Positions 1-9,703 are shown, counted from the stretch's first letter. The stretch: 64,000 nucleotides of DNA from JAPOXR01 sp965219635 (GCA_965219635.1 OZ244783.1:2852001-2916000); one strand, 5' to 3'. Notes: a model not told the origin generated them from the letters alone. Made by a program: numbers and translations.

Positions 1-303
1 AGTCACAAGTCTGAAATCCAGGAACGCCTCGGCCATGCCAGTCTGGTCGCTGAAGAGAACCACGGCGCCGTTGATCGTTGGGATCCCGGACTCTGCATTG
101 GATGGGAAGATCGTCCCGGTCTTGACCGCAATTCCCAGCCCGTCGACAACAGCCGCCCGTGACAGAATTGTGTCCGTCCCACGCAGCAGAAGCTGATCAC
201 CGACCTGGGCCTCAGGCAAGGAATGCCCGGCCTCCAGCACATCGGCCAGTTCGACCCAGTCCAGCAGTGGTTCGGCATCGCCGGCAGTAACGATTTCAAT
301 CAT
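1..303 (-). CDS. Ornithine cyclodeaminase / mu-crystallin family protein, N-terminal part, cut by window edge
   Basis: The reverse strand is open from an ATG at 303 to the window edge, giving the first 101 residues (start MIEIVTAGDAEPLLDW). The stretch AVKTGTIFPSNAESG followed by PTINGAVVLFSDQTG matches the substrate-side N-terminal domain of the ornithine cyclodeaminase/alanine dehydrogenase/mu-crystallin family, where a conserved K-x-x-T-x-F-P-x-N is followed by a GL(P)T-x-x-G-x-V-x-L strand. Members are NAD(P)-dependent and act on amino acids or imines. The gene is divergent from the argE-like gene at 683, which fits an ornithine or arginine-derivative catabolic pair. The Rossmann domain lies outside the window, so the exact substrate cannot be told. 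Confidence 0.8.
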   Translation of the reverse strand, partial: MIEIVTAGDAEPLLDWVELADVLEAGHSLPEAQVGDQLLLRGTDTILSRAAVVDGLGIAVKTGTIFPSNAESGIPTINGAVVLFSDQTGMAEAFLDFRLVT

Positions 304-682
304 GTCTCGACGAACCTCCAAGAGGACTCATACTCCCTTGCATCAGATTGCTTCCTGAAGCCGTTCGATGCAACCACCGGGAAGTTCAATGGCTACGAAC
401 CACCAACTCGTCGCCGTTTCAGTCGTAAGTCCTTGGCGGCGACCTGTCGAGCGCCACCGGGGAGCCGTCAATGATGCATACCACGCCTCAGCACGGCAGC
501 AGCATGGACGTCGGCGCTGGCATAATAGTTGGTTTCAGGTTGGCACGTTGGATCCGTGGGTGAAGCCTGCTGCCATTGCCGCCCGTGACTTCTGGACGCA
601 TGAAGTTCCGCCATGGCATTATGCCTGCGATAACGGTCGAATCGACTGCGGCGACACGAGAATCCAGCCTGGAGCAGCGCGC
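304..682. other. Divergent intergenic region
   Basis: This 379-bp stretch lies between two divergently transcribed genes and should hold both promoters. The frame of the downstream deacetylase stays open back to 368, but its upstream translation is Arg/His-rich and resembles no M20 N-terminus, so I treat it as non-coding. I see no RNA gene in it. Confidence 0.5.
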
Positions 683-1837
683 TTGAATTGCCTTGAAATC
701 TTCGAGCGGCTGATCTCTTTCCCAACGATCAGCAGGGACTCCAACCTCGAACTCATCGGGTTCGTTGATGAATACCTGAAACGGCGAGATATCGAGACCC
801 GGTTGGTGCACAACGAAGCCGGGACTAAGGCCAACCTGTTTGCATCCATTGGTCCAAAGGAGGTGCTTGGCGTATTGCTTTCGGGCCATACTGATGTCGT
901 GCCAGTCGAAGGACAGCTTTGGTCCCACGACCCGTTCCGTCTGACACTGCGGGGCGGCCGCCTGTATGGCCGCGGCACAGCAGACATGAAAGGGTTTCTT
1001 GCCTGCGCGATGCGAGCCGCGGATCTCGCTTCGCGCCGGGAACTCCGGACTCCGCTCTGGCTTTCATTTTCGTATGATGAAGAAATCGGATGCATCGGCG
1101 TGCGGCGACTGATCGATGTGATGGCTTCGGAGAGTCTCTTGCCTGTGGTCTGTATCGTCGGCGAACCGACCTCCATGCAAATTGCCACTGGCCACAAGGG
1201 CAAGACAGCGCTCAAGGCTACCTGCATCGGCACCGAGGCGCACAGTGCCTATGCACCACGGGCAGTGAATGCGCTTCATCTCGCCAGCGACTTTGTACTC
1301 CTGACCCGGGACCTGCAGAAGCAGATTGCCGAATGCGGCAAATCCGACACCGATTATGAACTACCCTACACAACCATCCATACTGCGCGAATTGACGGAG
1401 GGCTGGCTCCGAACATCGTTCCCGCCCGCGCCACCGTCTGGTTCGAGATCAGAAACATCATGGAGGACGACCCGCAAGAACTCACTGAACAGTTGCAGGA
1501 AATGTCACAGGCCGTCATCAGCAATCACCGGAAAGTTGCAGAGGAAGCGGACATTCGGGTTTCGGTTCAGAACTCCTATCCCGGCCTGTCTACGCCGCGA
1601 ACCAGCACGGCTGTGGAATTCGTGCAATCTCTGGTTGGTGGTGAAACACTGGGCAAGGTTGCATTTGGCACTGAAGGGGGACTGTTTTCCGAGGGCATCG
1701 CCGCCCCAACGGTGATCTGCGGCCCCGGCTCCATGGAGCAGGGGCACAAACCCGACGAGTATATCTTGCCCGACCAGATCGGCCAGTGCGAGCAAATGAT
1801 GCTGCGGCTTGTCGATCGCCTGGAGGCGGGCATCTAG
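683..1837 (+). CDS. argE: Acetylornithine deacetylase-like M20 peptidase (ArgE family)
   Basis: A 384-residue M20-family metallohydrolase. ArgE removes the acetyl group from N2-acetylornithine to give ornithine; relatives deacylate other N-acyl amino acids. Visible landmarks: metal-binding H-T-D near residue 70 (LLSGHTDVVPVEG), GRGTADMKGF near 96-105, the catalytic/metal pair in SYDEEIG near 131, GEPTSM, and the dimerisation-domain EAHSAY near 187. The start is chosen at TTG 683, because GGAG lies 8 nt upstream and the predicted length then matches ArgE (about 385); the open frame begins earlier but the extra sequence looks non-coding. It is divergent from an ornithine cyclodeaminase-family gene, so a catabolic rather than biosynthetic role is possible. 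Confidence 0.85.
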   Translation: MNCLEIFERLISFPTISRDSNLELIGFVDEYLKRRDIETRLVHNEAGTKANLFASIGPKEVLGVLLSGHTDVVPVEGQLWSHDPFRLTLRGGRLYGRGTADMKGFLACAMRAADLASRRELRTPLWLSFSYDEEIGCIGVRRLIDVMASESLLPVVCIVGEPTSMQIATGHKGKTALKATCIGTEAHSAYAPRAVNALHLASDFVLLTRDLQKQIAECGKSDTDYELPYTTIHTARIDGGLAPNIVPARATVWFEIRNIMEDDPQELTEQLQEMSQAVISNHRKVAEEADIRVSVQNSYPGLSTPRTSTAVEFVQSLVGGETLGKVAFGTEGGLFSEGIAAPTVICGPGSMEQGHKPDEYILPDQIGQCEQMMLRLVDRLEAGI

Positions 1838-1959
1838 CCCGGCTGCTTACCCAGTTCGTCTTGCATGGGTTCAGAATTTGCGATGATGTTCAAAACCACG
1901 GAATTGGCATCCTGCTGCGGCTTGAGAAGATATGGTCTTCAGATGGAAGCTCGTAGTCA

Positions 1960-4900
1960 ATGACCACGGAACTGCAGGCGAAGATCGTCGAGAGTCTCAA
2001 GTCGAGACCCAACCAAGGGGTAGATGGCCTTGCCCGCCAGCTTGGATGCTCCCGTAAGGAAGTGCAGCAGCTCCTCTACGGTTCACTCAAGGGCAGGGTC
2101 GAACAGGACCGCAACTACAGATGGTCCCTTGCAGCGGCGAAGTCGGGTCGATCTAATTCGGTTGGCTCAGGGTCAAAGGAGAAGTTTGCAGACACCGACC
2201 TGGCCCGGTTGTGCCGGTATTATCTTGCTTGCCTTGGTTTCGATTATTCTGGCGTTTCAGTAAGTTTGAAACCCGAACAGGGAGAGCCGGATTACGTGGA
2301 AGTGAGCGCAATTCCGCACTCACCCAATGATTTTTCAGAAAGTGGCAGCGCCCGGATGCTGCTGGGTCGAAAGCGAACTGAGCAGGGTTCATTCGGCCTG
2401 TATTTCGGCTACCCGACACTTGTTGCGTCAAGGTGGTCTCCAAAGGCCCGACGCAAGTTGCTGACAGTCGAGCCCATCCTGTTGTTCCCGATTGAGGAGG
2501 AGCCCGGAACTGGCCAGCTTGCCATCGATATGCTCTTCCCGATTGTCAACCAAAAGCCATTCCAGAGCTTCACCAATATCGATCCGAGCTTGCTGATGAA
2601 TGAAGTCGTGCAGCTGGAGCATGAGCTAGGTCTCACCGGTGAAGACAAAGAGCCCGGCATTGACGAGATTGCCATGCGGCTGCAGTCAATTCGGCCAGAG
2701 TGGCCCTGGAAGGACGATATTGATCCGGACTCCCTTGCCGAAGATGGATCACCGTTAGGCGAAATCGCAAACCCCGGCATCTATAATCGGGCTGTTCTCC
2801 TCATGGCCGAGAAGTCGCAATTCACAAAGGGTCTTGAGGTAGAACTGCGCTCGCTCGCCCAGCTCCAAGCCGGAGACTACGGATCAACAGCTCTGGGCCG
2901 GTGGATTGCCGGATCCCCATCGGCAACGGAATCGGCCGAAAAGGAGCCTCCCTCGCTGGTTGAAGTCCTGCCCATGAACGCCGAGCAACGGCAAGCGGTA
3001 AAGGCTGCGCTGAGCCAGCCCGTTACGGTCATCACTGGCCCACCGGGAACCGGCAAGTCACAGGTCGTAACAAACTTGCTGGTAAACGCTGCGTGGGCTG
3101 GAAAGCGTGTCCTGTTCGCAAGCAAGAACAACAAGGCTGTGGATGTCGTCGAATCCCGCGTCAATGCGTTGGGATCAAGACCCATCCTCCTCCGACTAGG
3201 TCGGGACGAATATCAAGCTCGGGTAGCAAAGTACATTCTGGCACTGTTGTCAGCAACGACAACTGCCGCGGAAAAGGAAGAGTTCGAGGATGCCAGATCA
3301 TTCCATAAGCGCCTGCTCAAAGAACACGCCAAGCTGACTGAAGAGACTGAGAAACTGATTTCCCTCAGAAACGAAGTCGACGGGTTGGAACAGATTGCGG
3401 AAGAAGCAAGGGAACAACTGGGACCGAAACTCTTTGGGCAAGCCATGGACATCAACGTGAGCGGAATTGAGACCAAACTGGAGAGTGTTTCATCGGCATT
3501 GATCAGCGCGGACCGCTCTCTGGCAGGTGCGATTTCCAAGGTCTTTTGGCGGCTCTCGCGACGTGGACGCATGGAGAGACTGGCCTCACGTATTCGGGAA
3601 GCGCAGTCTTCGTTTGTTGAGCTTAACGTCGATCCTCCAGCCGCACCGAGCCAGGCAGCAGATGTCCCGGGCGTACGGGCGGCGATTCAAATGGCAGCCG
3701 GGAACCTGAACGGCCTGAAAAAGTCTGCCCGATACCTTTCAGCACTGAATGAACTCCAGTCCTTGAGGCCTCTAGAAGAGATTGCAAAAGAGGAAGCAAG
3801 GATGCTTCAGAGGTTAGCTCGGCATTCGGAACAACTTTGGAAGCTCTGGCTACGCCTTCAACCATCAATCCTGTCCGAAAAAGAACGCAACAAGCTGGGG
3901 AAATATACATCTCTCCTGGAGATGATTAGCGACGCCGGTAAGGGCGGAAAGCCCTCAAATCGGATTTACGGAAAATACAATGAGTTGCTGCGCTCAATAT
4001 CGCATCTCTTGCCTTGCTGGGCGGTAACCTCGCTTTCCACAAGAGGACGAATTCCCCTGGAACCCTGCATCTTCGATCTGGTGGTGTTCGACGAAGCAAG
4101 CCAGTGTGACATCGCGTCAGCTCTCCCGCTGCTATACCGTGCGAAGTCGGCCGTCGTTATTGGCGACCCAAACCAGCTATCTCACATCAGCAGTCTGCCG
4201 CGGGGACAGGATCAAGCCTTGCTCGAACGGCACGATCTGGTTGAGGACTTTCTGCACTGGTCATATTCGTACAGATCGTTGTTCGGGTTGGGGACCACTC
4301 AGGTTGGCGGAGAGAGCATTGTCAATCTGGTCGACCATCATCGTTCCCATGCTGACATAATCGGCTTCTCTAACAAGGAATTTTATGAAGAGCGGCTTCG
4401 CGTCGCGACCAATTACGACAAACTTCGATTTCCCGGCCGTTCAGAACCGGGCATTCGTTGGATCAATGTGAAGGGCAAGATGGTTCGACCCAACACAGGC
4501 AGCGCCATGAATGCAATTGAGGCGAAAGCTGTCGTCGATGCATTGTGGGATCTTGTCTTGGACAAGGAGTACAAGGGAAGTGTCGGGGTTGTCACACCCT
4601 TCCGAGCGCAGGCCAATGCCATCAGAGAAGCTGTAAACCGGGATGCACGACTCAGCTCAGAATTGACGCAGCGCGAGTTCCTTGTGGATACTGTCCACAA
4701 GTTCCAGGGAGACGAGCGGGATGTGATGATCTTCTCTTCGGTCGTGTCTTCTGAAATCCCTCAGGGAGCGCTCGGCTTCTTGCGCACCAATAGCAACCTG
4801 TTCAACGTCGCAATAACACGGGCTAGGGCCCAGCTTGTCGTGGTGGGCGATCAAGCGGCCTGCAGTTCTTGCGGCATTGACTATCTGGAACGCTTTGCAG

Positions 4901-5331
4901 CTTACGCTACGTCTCAGGATAGACGAACCCCTCAAGGCACTGAACCGAGGCCCGAGGATTTTGGCCCAACCTATCCGAAGGTAGCGAACCCCGAATTGGT
5001 GTCCGATTGGGAAAGGCACTTCTATGTCGCGGCATATCGGGCTGGCTTTCGACTGATGCCCCAGTTCAACATCGAGAAGTATGTCGTCGACTTCCTGTTG
5101 ATGGATGGGGAGCGAAGTCTGGTGATCGAAATCGACGGCGAACGTTATCATCGCAACTGGACCGGCGAATTGTGCCGCCGCGATCAAATCCGCAACCAGC
5201 GACTTTTCGAACTCGGATACGATGTTCAGAGGTTCTGGGTCTATGAGGTGCGCGACGACATAGATGGCTGTCTGGCTCGTCTGCGGAAATGGCAACTCGG
5301 CAGCGAAGCGAGCGGCACCATCTTGCATTGA
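1960..5331 (+). CDS. SF1 DNA/RNA helicase with C-terminal Vsr/DUF559-like nuclease, probable defence protein
   Basis: A 1123-residue protein. Residues 1-60 look like a winged helix (QLGCSRKEVQQLLYGSLKGR). Superfamily 1 helicase motifs follow: Walker A GPPGTGKS at 360-367, Walker B VFDEASQCD near 708-716, GDPNQL just after it, VVTPFRAQANAIR, the motif DTVHKFQGDERDV near 909-921, and NVAITRARAQLVVVGD. Between the Walker motifs lies a long helical insertion (about 420-640). The last 110 residues (WERHFYVAAYRAG, VVDFLLMDGERSLVIEIDGERYH, then RDQIRNQRLFELGYDVQRFW) have the D...E-x-D pattern of Vsr/DUF559 PD-(D/E)xK nucleases. Helicase-Vsr fusions such as the Hhe protein occur in anti-phage defence. 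I see no HEPN domain here, so the Hhe label is only a comparison. Confidence 0.8.
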   Translation: MTTELQAKIVESLKSRPNQGVDGLARQLGCSRKEVQQLLYGSLKGRVEQDRNYRWSLAAAKSGRSNSVGSGSKEKFADTDLARLCRYYLACLGFDYSGVSVSLKPEQGEPDYVEVSAIPHSPNDFSESGSARMLLGRKRTEQGSFGLYFGYPTLVASRWSPKARRKLLTVEPILLFPIEEEPGTGQLAIDMLFPIVNQKPFQSFTNIDPSLLMNEVVQLEHELGLTGEDKEPGIDEIAMRLQSIRPEWPWKDDIDPDSLAEDGSPLGEIANPGIYNRAVLLMAEKSQFTKGLEVELRSLAQLQAGDYGSTALGRWIAGSPSATESAEKEPPSLVEVLPMNAEQRQAVKAALSQPVTVITGPPGTGKSQVVTNLLVNAAWAGKRVLFASKNNKAVDVVESRVNALGSRPILLRLGRDEYQARVAKYILALLSATTTAAEKEEFEDARSFHKRLLKEHAKLTEETEKLISLRNEVDGLEQIAEEAREQLGPKLFGQAMDINVSGIETKLESVSSALISADRSLAGAISKVFWRLSRRGRMERLASRIREAQSSFVELNVDPPAAPSQAADVPGVRAAIQMAAGNLNGLKKSARYLSALNELQSLRPLEEIAKEEARMLQRLARHSEQLWKLWLRLQPSILSEKERNKLGKYTSLLEMISDAGKGGKPSNRIYGKYNELLRSISHLLPCWAVTSLSTRGRIPLEPCIFDLVVFDEASQCDIASALPLLYRAKSAVVIGDPNQLSHISSLPRGQDQALLERHDLVEDFLHWSYSYRSLFGLGTTQVGGESIVNLVDHHRSHADIIGFSNKEFYEERLRVATNYDKLRFPGRSEPGIRWINVKGKMVRPNTGSAMNAIEAKAVVDALWDLVLDKEYKGSVGVVTPFRAQANAIREAVNRDARLSSELTQREFLVDTVHKFQGDERDVMIFSSVVSSEIPQGALGFLRTNSNLFNVAITRARAQLVVVGDQAACSSCGIDYLERFAAYATSQDRRTPQGTEPRPEDFGPTYPKVANPELVSDWERHFYVAAYRAGFRLMPQFNIEKYVVDFLLMDGERSLVIEIDGERYHRNWTGELCRRDQIRNQRLFELGYDVQRFWVYEVRDDIDGCLARLRKWQLGSEASGTILH

Positions 5332-5505
5332 ACTTGGCAGCAACAGGAGAATTCGGACAATTCAGCCAACAATAATTGCGCTCAATGGAATCTATCCTGA
5401 CCGACGATCAAGACGTGCGCAGCTGATGTTGATATTGTAGTTTCATATTCTCACATCTGATCTCGCTCGCCTTGAATCCAAACTTGATGTTCAGATCAAG
5501 GTGAA

Positions 5506-6018
5506 ATGACTATGTTCAACACGAACTCTAGAATCAAGAGTATGGACAGAAACCATCTGCAAAAGTTCCGACCCCACGACGTGATGGCCAAAATTGTTGG
5601 CCAGATCAACAAACCTAACACAAAAGGATCTGGGCTTGTAAGGCTTCGACATCACTCATCTGTGTGGCTACTTCCGACCGGACTGCTCCTTCTGGCTCTT
5701 CTCCCCTTGCCTTACGGATTCTACTTTTTTCTTCGCCTTAGCGTCTGCACAGCTTGCATTTGGTTGGCTTATGAGCAAATGAGACATGATGGATCGGTCG
5801 GCGCTTGGGTCGTCGTCTTTATTTCAATGGCTTTGTTATATAATCCTGTGTTGCCGGTTTATTTGACTCCTGAGATCTGGTCCTTCATTAATCTGGCGAC
5901 TGCATTCATTATCATCGCACATCTTTGGAAACTCAAGGAACTGCTAGTGAATTATGAGGCTACTCGAATTCAGGGACAAGTCACCGAAGATGGGCAGAGA
6001 TCTGACCTTCGGAACTAG
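5506..6018 (+). CDS. Small four-helix membrane protein (DUF6804-like)
   Basis: A 170-residue protein with a hydrophilic N-terminal 50 residues and four predicted membrane helices at about 53-69, 72-88, 99-113 and 124-140, followed by a short polar tail. The segment with YGFYFFLRLSVCTACIWLAYE and LLYNPVLPVYL resembles the DUF6804 family of small inner-membrane proteins, whose function is not known. The start ATG at 5506 has CAAGGTG upstream; a second in-frame ATG lies two codons later. It stands 174 nt after the helicase gene on the same strand and converges on the chaperone operon. I cannot say whether it works with either neighbour. Confidence 0.7.
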   Translation: MTMFNTNSRIKSMDRNHLQKFRPHDVMAKIVGQINKPNTKGSGLVRLRHHSSVWLLPTGLLLLALLPLPYGFYFFLRLSVCTACIWLAYEQMRHDGSVGAWVVVFISMALLYNPVLPVYLTPEIWSFINLATAFIIIAHLWKLKELLVNYEATRIQGQVTEDGQRSDLRN

Positions 6019-6152
6019 TGCTATCTCGAGCTGCTATTCCCATCGTTGCTTGCAGTTTCATATGACGGAATTCTGGGTGTATTGGTTAGTTATATGAGTA
6101 TTGCTATCACCAGTCCCAATGTCAGTTTTGGAAGCTCGATTACTGCACGGGG

Positions 6153-8033
6153 TCAAGGTTCGGTCAGTTTGAGTTCAATCCGACGGTTCTTTGATCGAGC
6201 GGCAGCTGATGCGCCCGGATTAATCGGTCTATGTTCACCAAATCCAGCAGCAGCTAGTCTGTCTTCTGGGAATTCGAGTTGGTTGATGAGAAATCGTACG
6301 ACAGAGAGAGATCTTGCCTGACTCAACTCCCAGTTATCTGAGAACTGCTCCTGATTGGTAATGGGTTGGTCGTCTGTGTGACCATCAACGCGTAGTAGCC
6401 AGTTGATTTCTTTCGGGGAATCGTCTAACAAATCCAAAAGAAGTTTAACAATACCAGCGATCTGTGTCTTTCCTTCTTCGGAAAGATCGGCCTGCCCGAT
6501 GGCAAACAGGTTCTCTGATGCAAAGACAATCCTGTTGTCCTCAATGTGCGGGCTTACTTTGCCTTCTACGTAGTTCTGGGCCTTTGCAAGGAATTCAATA
6601 CGGAGTTTGTCGAGCTCTCGGTTTGGTCGTCCAAGCCTTTGGTTCTCAGCTTCTTCCAATTGAAGTACACGCTGCAATGCAGTCTCAAGGTTCGCTTTGG
6701 TTGTGGTCAGTTGTTCCTCGAGTGTCGTGATCTGAGTCTCTTTGCCTTCCAATTTCCGCCGGTTGTGTTCGTTGGCCTCGTCCAAGATGCTCTGCAGGCC
6801 TAACAGCCTGCCCTGCAATTCCTTGAGTTGCAGGTTCAAGGCGGTGACCTGCCGCTGCCATTCAATCGCCGCCTGTTCGCTCTCGTACAGTTGGTCCTCC
6901 CTGCTTGCCAGCATACCCTGGGCAATCCTGAGTAGAACATCACTGTCGGCCGCAGTCTCCCTAGCCTGTTCTAGCGCTTGTTGCGCTTCCAGATTTGAAG
7001 CCTCCAGTTCAACAATCAGCCGGCGGCTGGCTTCTAGTTCGGCATTGAGTTCGGTCACCCGGTCGGCGCCACGGTTAGTCTCCTGCTGGGTTTCGGCGGA
7101 CCTGTCCAATGACACCTGCATTTCCTGACGCGCTGCATCAAGCAGCGAACTCATGTCCGCTGCAGTTTGCTGCTCGCTCAGAATGATAGTAGGTTGAGAA
7201 TTGGTTTGGTCGGAGTCAAAAATCTTGGTGCCTATCGACGACTGCCAGGGTGGTCGACTGTTTGCGACGATCTGTTCCCTTACTTGATCGATTTCCCGTT
7301 GCGCTCGCGACAGCGTTCCTTGCCGATAACGGAAACTGCCGCATCGGCTATTATAGTCGTCCACAATTGCGTTGAACTGTTCGATTTGTGAATTCGTAGT
7401 CGTTAGGGGCCGGAAGGTTTCAATCCGAATGTCCTCCCGAAGGCACCACCGGATTTGTACGAGCGAAAGCACATTGTTGGTTCCCACAGAGGGCCTGACA
7501 AACTGCAGGTCCGATACCATTGGACTAGAAGCAGTCGGCGTGGAGGTGCGGTCTTGTGAGGAACCCCCCGTAACTGAATTCATTGCCTCAAATGTTGGCA
7601 GTGTCTGATTGTTATCTTGCGACGAAGCCCCTACGTCCGGGATCGATTTCTCCAATGTTGGCAGCAACGGAGCTGCGCTAGGTGAAATTTGGATTGGATT
7701 CCACTCCAGTTGCCCGCCACCCTCACGAACTGAACCAATTCCCCAGACAAGTACTCCAATACCAACAACCCCCCAGAACCATCTGCTCCTGAACAAACCC
7801 GATCTCGACTTGTTCGGACGGTCAAACGCAACGGCGTCCGTTTTTGACATTGGACGATGTTCGACTTCCGGCGTCGGCTCAGTTGCCGCCGTGCTCTCTA
7901 CTGTTGACTCTCTTGCCTGATCGGCTTGCTCCAACTTGTCGGCTCCGGTTTCGTCTACGTTCGACGCAAGCGAGGACAATCCTGCGAAACCTCTCGTCTG
8001 CTTGTTGGTGTTCACCAGTTTCTCAACTATCAA
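6153..8033 (-). CDS. Membrane-anchored coiled-coil protein with C-terminal OmpA/MotB peptidoglycan-binding domain
   Basis: A 626-residue protein, last gene of the chaperone operon. It has a polar, probably cytoplasmic N-terminus of about 80 residues, then one membrane helix at 85-101 (WFWGVVGIGVLVWGIGS). The periplasmic part has a domain with VQIRWCLREDIRIE and YNSRCGSFRYRQG, which I cannot name, then a long Glu/Gln-rich coiled coil (about 290-480) and an OmpA-like domain (about 500-624: LRVDGHTDDQPI, NWELSQARSLSVVRFL, GFGEHRP, RSKNRRIEL). This is the domain layout of MotB/ZorB-like wall-anchored proteins, but no MotA-type partner is present. The start is TTG at 8033, 11 nt after the J-like gene. 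It could anchor or sense the envelope for the upstream Hsp70 machine (inference). Confidence 0.8.
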   Translation of the reverse strand: MIVEKLVNTNKQTRGFAGLSSLASNVDETGADKLEQADQARESTVESTAATEPTPEVEHRPMSKTDAVAFDRPNKSRSGLFRSRWFWGVVGIGVLVWGIGSVREGGGQLEWNPIQISPSAAPLLPTLEKSIPDVGASSQDNNQTLPTFEAMNSVTGGSSQDRTSTPTASSPMVSDLQFVRPSVGTNNVLSLVQIRWCLREDIRIETFRPLTTTNSQIEQFNAIVDDYNSRCGSFRYRQGTLSRAQREIDQVREQIVANSRPPWQSSIGTKIFDSDQTNSQPTIILSEQQTAADMSSLLDAARQEMQVSLDRSAETQQETNRGADRVTELNAELEASRRLIVELEASNLEAQQALEQARETAADSDVLLRIAQGMLASREDQLYESEQAAIEWQRQVTALNLQLKELQGRLLGLQSILDEANEHNRRKLEGKETQITTLEEQLTTTKANLETALQRVLQLEEAENQRLGRPNRELDKLRIEFLAKAQNYVEGKVSPHIEDNRIVFASENLFAIGQADLSEEGKTQIAGIVKLLLDLLDDSPKEINWLLRVDGHTDDQPITNQEQFSDNWELSQARSLSVVRFLINQLEFPEDRLAAAGFGEHRPINPGASAAARSKNRRIELKLTEP

Positions 8034-8044
8034 CCTGAGTAAAG

Positions 8045-9700
8045 CTAGCTCGTCCTATCCAGCAAATCGCTCAAGCGCGAAAAGTGACCCGTTTGAAACA
8101 CGCGTAATGCAACCTCCAGTATATTTACATTGTCAATATCTTCAAATGGCAGTTCCACTGCCACACTCCTTTGGCCCTTCTTTGCCATGTAGAACGTTCC
8201 CGTGCCATTTCCAATTGCCACATCGCTCCACTCGCACGGCACGCGGTAATTCTCCGCAAACAGCCTACGCCTTTCCAACTCAACAACACTATCCATAACA
8301 ACCGCCTTCCCAAACCAATAGCGCCGTCCATCTCGAAGGCCCTCAAGCATCTCGTGCAAAAGTCGCCCACCCACAGCCTTCCAGAGACGGTCAACAAACC
8401 TCGAATAGACCATGTGATTCCGGATCCTAACCGTCGTGCAGTGATCCTGGTTTCCTACCATAACGAAAAAGTCGCTACCTGTCCCAATACCCACTAAAGA
8501 ACGCTTCGTAGCCCCCCAGCGGACACGATTGATCTCTTCTAGAGCGATTTGGCTTCCTTGCCACTGAACTCCGTTAGGCGAAATTCGAAGCATGTCTCTA
8601 GAGGAGCCACCAACATTTGCTTCGTATGTGATCTCCTTCTTCCATGACTCCGTACGTGCTTCGATCTCAGCATAGTACTGTGCTCTCTGTTCCGTGATCT
8701 CATCAAGTGCCGACGCATCTTCTTCTGACTGCTCTGCTACTTGATCGATCTCTGCAAATACCTCCTGTTGGAGTGTGGTTAGACGCTTTGATAACTCGAG
8801 TAAACCGTGTTCATTGAACAGATTTATCGATAGATTTCTTATGGTTGTAGCTATGTCGCGACTCAGCTTGTGACTAGTACCTCGACTACGAGCACTAACC
8901 TGGATCGGTTGCGCTACCCGGTCCCAATTCTTGACAACATTCTCGAGCTGAATAACGTGACAGTCTATCACATCCTGATTATCGTTGCACTCTACGGTGC
9001 TTCGTACCAATTCCACCAAAACATAGATGTTCGTTGTTTCAGTTTCCAGAAATTCTTGCGCTTCAAGTTCAAAACTATCAATCAAATCGTCTATCAGAAT
9101 CGGTGCTTGGTGTTTGCCGTTGTCAGTTGCTTCATCCACCGCAATGGTCACGACCTCAACTATTGAAGATGCCGGTAATTTGTCGAGCGCGCTCTTGATT
9201 GCGTGCCGGTAATATTGGCGCCGAGCCTTTAGTTCAGCATCCACGCTTAAACGATCTGAAATTGCCGGGAACCCTGCTACTGATCGTTCTTCGTTCAGTG
9301 TAATGATCGTTTTCTCGGCATCGATCTTGTCATGCTCACTTGCAAGTTCAATTACCCACAGAGCTATATCACGCAATGGCAACTTTTCGACCACCTTTAC
9401 GAGACCGTTGGCAAGCAGATTGGCAAATACAAGGCTTGGCAGGGCCTGCAACTCTCTCACTGCTGTGGGGTCTCGCGCCAGTGTCCACAATACTTCTGAA
9501 ATGCGTTCTGGTCCGAGGCCAGGGAACCAGGAGATTTCTGCTGCAAGTCGGCGTCGTGGATTGGTCAGAAGCGCCGTCGCTTCCCGTATGCCCGACTCGT
9601 CATAAGTCAAGCTCTTCTCTTCTGCCAGTTCCATAATGCGGTGACGATCATCCCGCATCGTAGCACCAAGTTTCAGGAACGGATTGTCAACTAGATCCAC
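8045..9700 (-). CDS. J-like co-chaperone-type protein without HPD motif
   Basis: A 551-residue protein. The first 65 residues (NPFLKLGATMRDDRHRI, then LLTNPRRRLAAEISWFPG) follow the pattern of divergent J-like domains that start with an NPF-x-x-LG helix and end in P-x-R-R-L-x-AE-x-x-W, but the HPD tripeptide used by classical J domains to stimulate Hsp70 is absent. The middle (about 130-400) is helical and acidic. The C-terminal 170 residues are beta-rich (GSSRDMLRISPNGVQW, RVRWGATKRSLVGIGTGSDF), suggesting a PH-like fold. The start is GTG at 9700, 3 nt after the AAA gene. Position and N-terminus suggest it works with the Hsp70 encoded two genes upstream; this is inference. Confidence 0.65.
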   Translation of the reverse strand: MDLVDNPFLKLGATMRDDRHRIMELAEEKSLTYDESGIREATALLTNPRRRLAAEISWFPGLGPERISEVLWTLARDPTAVRELQALPSLVFANLLANGLVKVVEKLPLRDIALWVIELASEHDKIDAEKTIITLNEERSVAGFPAISDRLSVDAELKARRQYYRHAIKSALDKLPASSIVEVVTIAVDEATDNGKHQAPILIDDLIDSFELEAQEFLETETTNIYVLVELVRSTVECNDNQDVIDCHVIQLENVVKNWDRVAQPIQVSARSRGTSHKLSRDIATTIRNLSINLFNEHGLLELSKRLTTLQQEVFAEIDQVAEQSEEDASALDEITEQRAQYYAEIEARTESWKKEITYEANVGGSSRDMLRISPNGVQWQGSQIALEEINRVRWGATKRSLVGIGTGSDFFVMVGNQDHCTTVRIRNHMVYSRFVDRLWKAVGGRLLHEMLEGLRDGRRYWFGKAVVMDSVVELERRRLFAENYRVPCEWSDVAIGNGTGTFYMAKKGQRSVAVELPFEDIDNVNILEVALRVFQTGHFSRLSDLLDRTS

Positions 9701-9703
9701 GGC

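Noticed and set aside
471..563. Small frame of 30 codons with GGGGAG upstream
   Set aside because: It has a possible ribosome site but no recognisable sequence and lies in a divergent promoter region; not enough support for a gene.
368..682. N-terminal extension of the ArgE-like protein
   Set aside because: The frame is open back to 368, but the added 105 residues are Arg/His-rich and unlike M20 proteins; TTG 683 has a ribosome site and gives the family length.
6153..8033. ZorB-like gene of a Zorya system
   Set aside because: The OmpA/MotB domain and single membrane helix look similar, but no MotA-like ZorA, ZorC or ZorD is present, and the neighbours are Hsp70-type genes.
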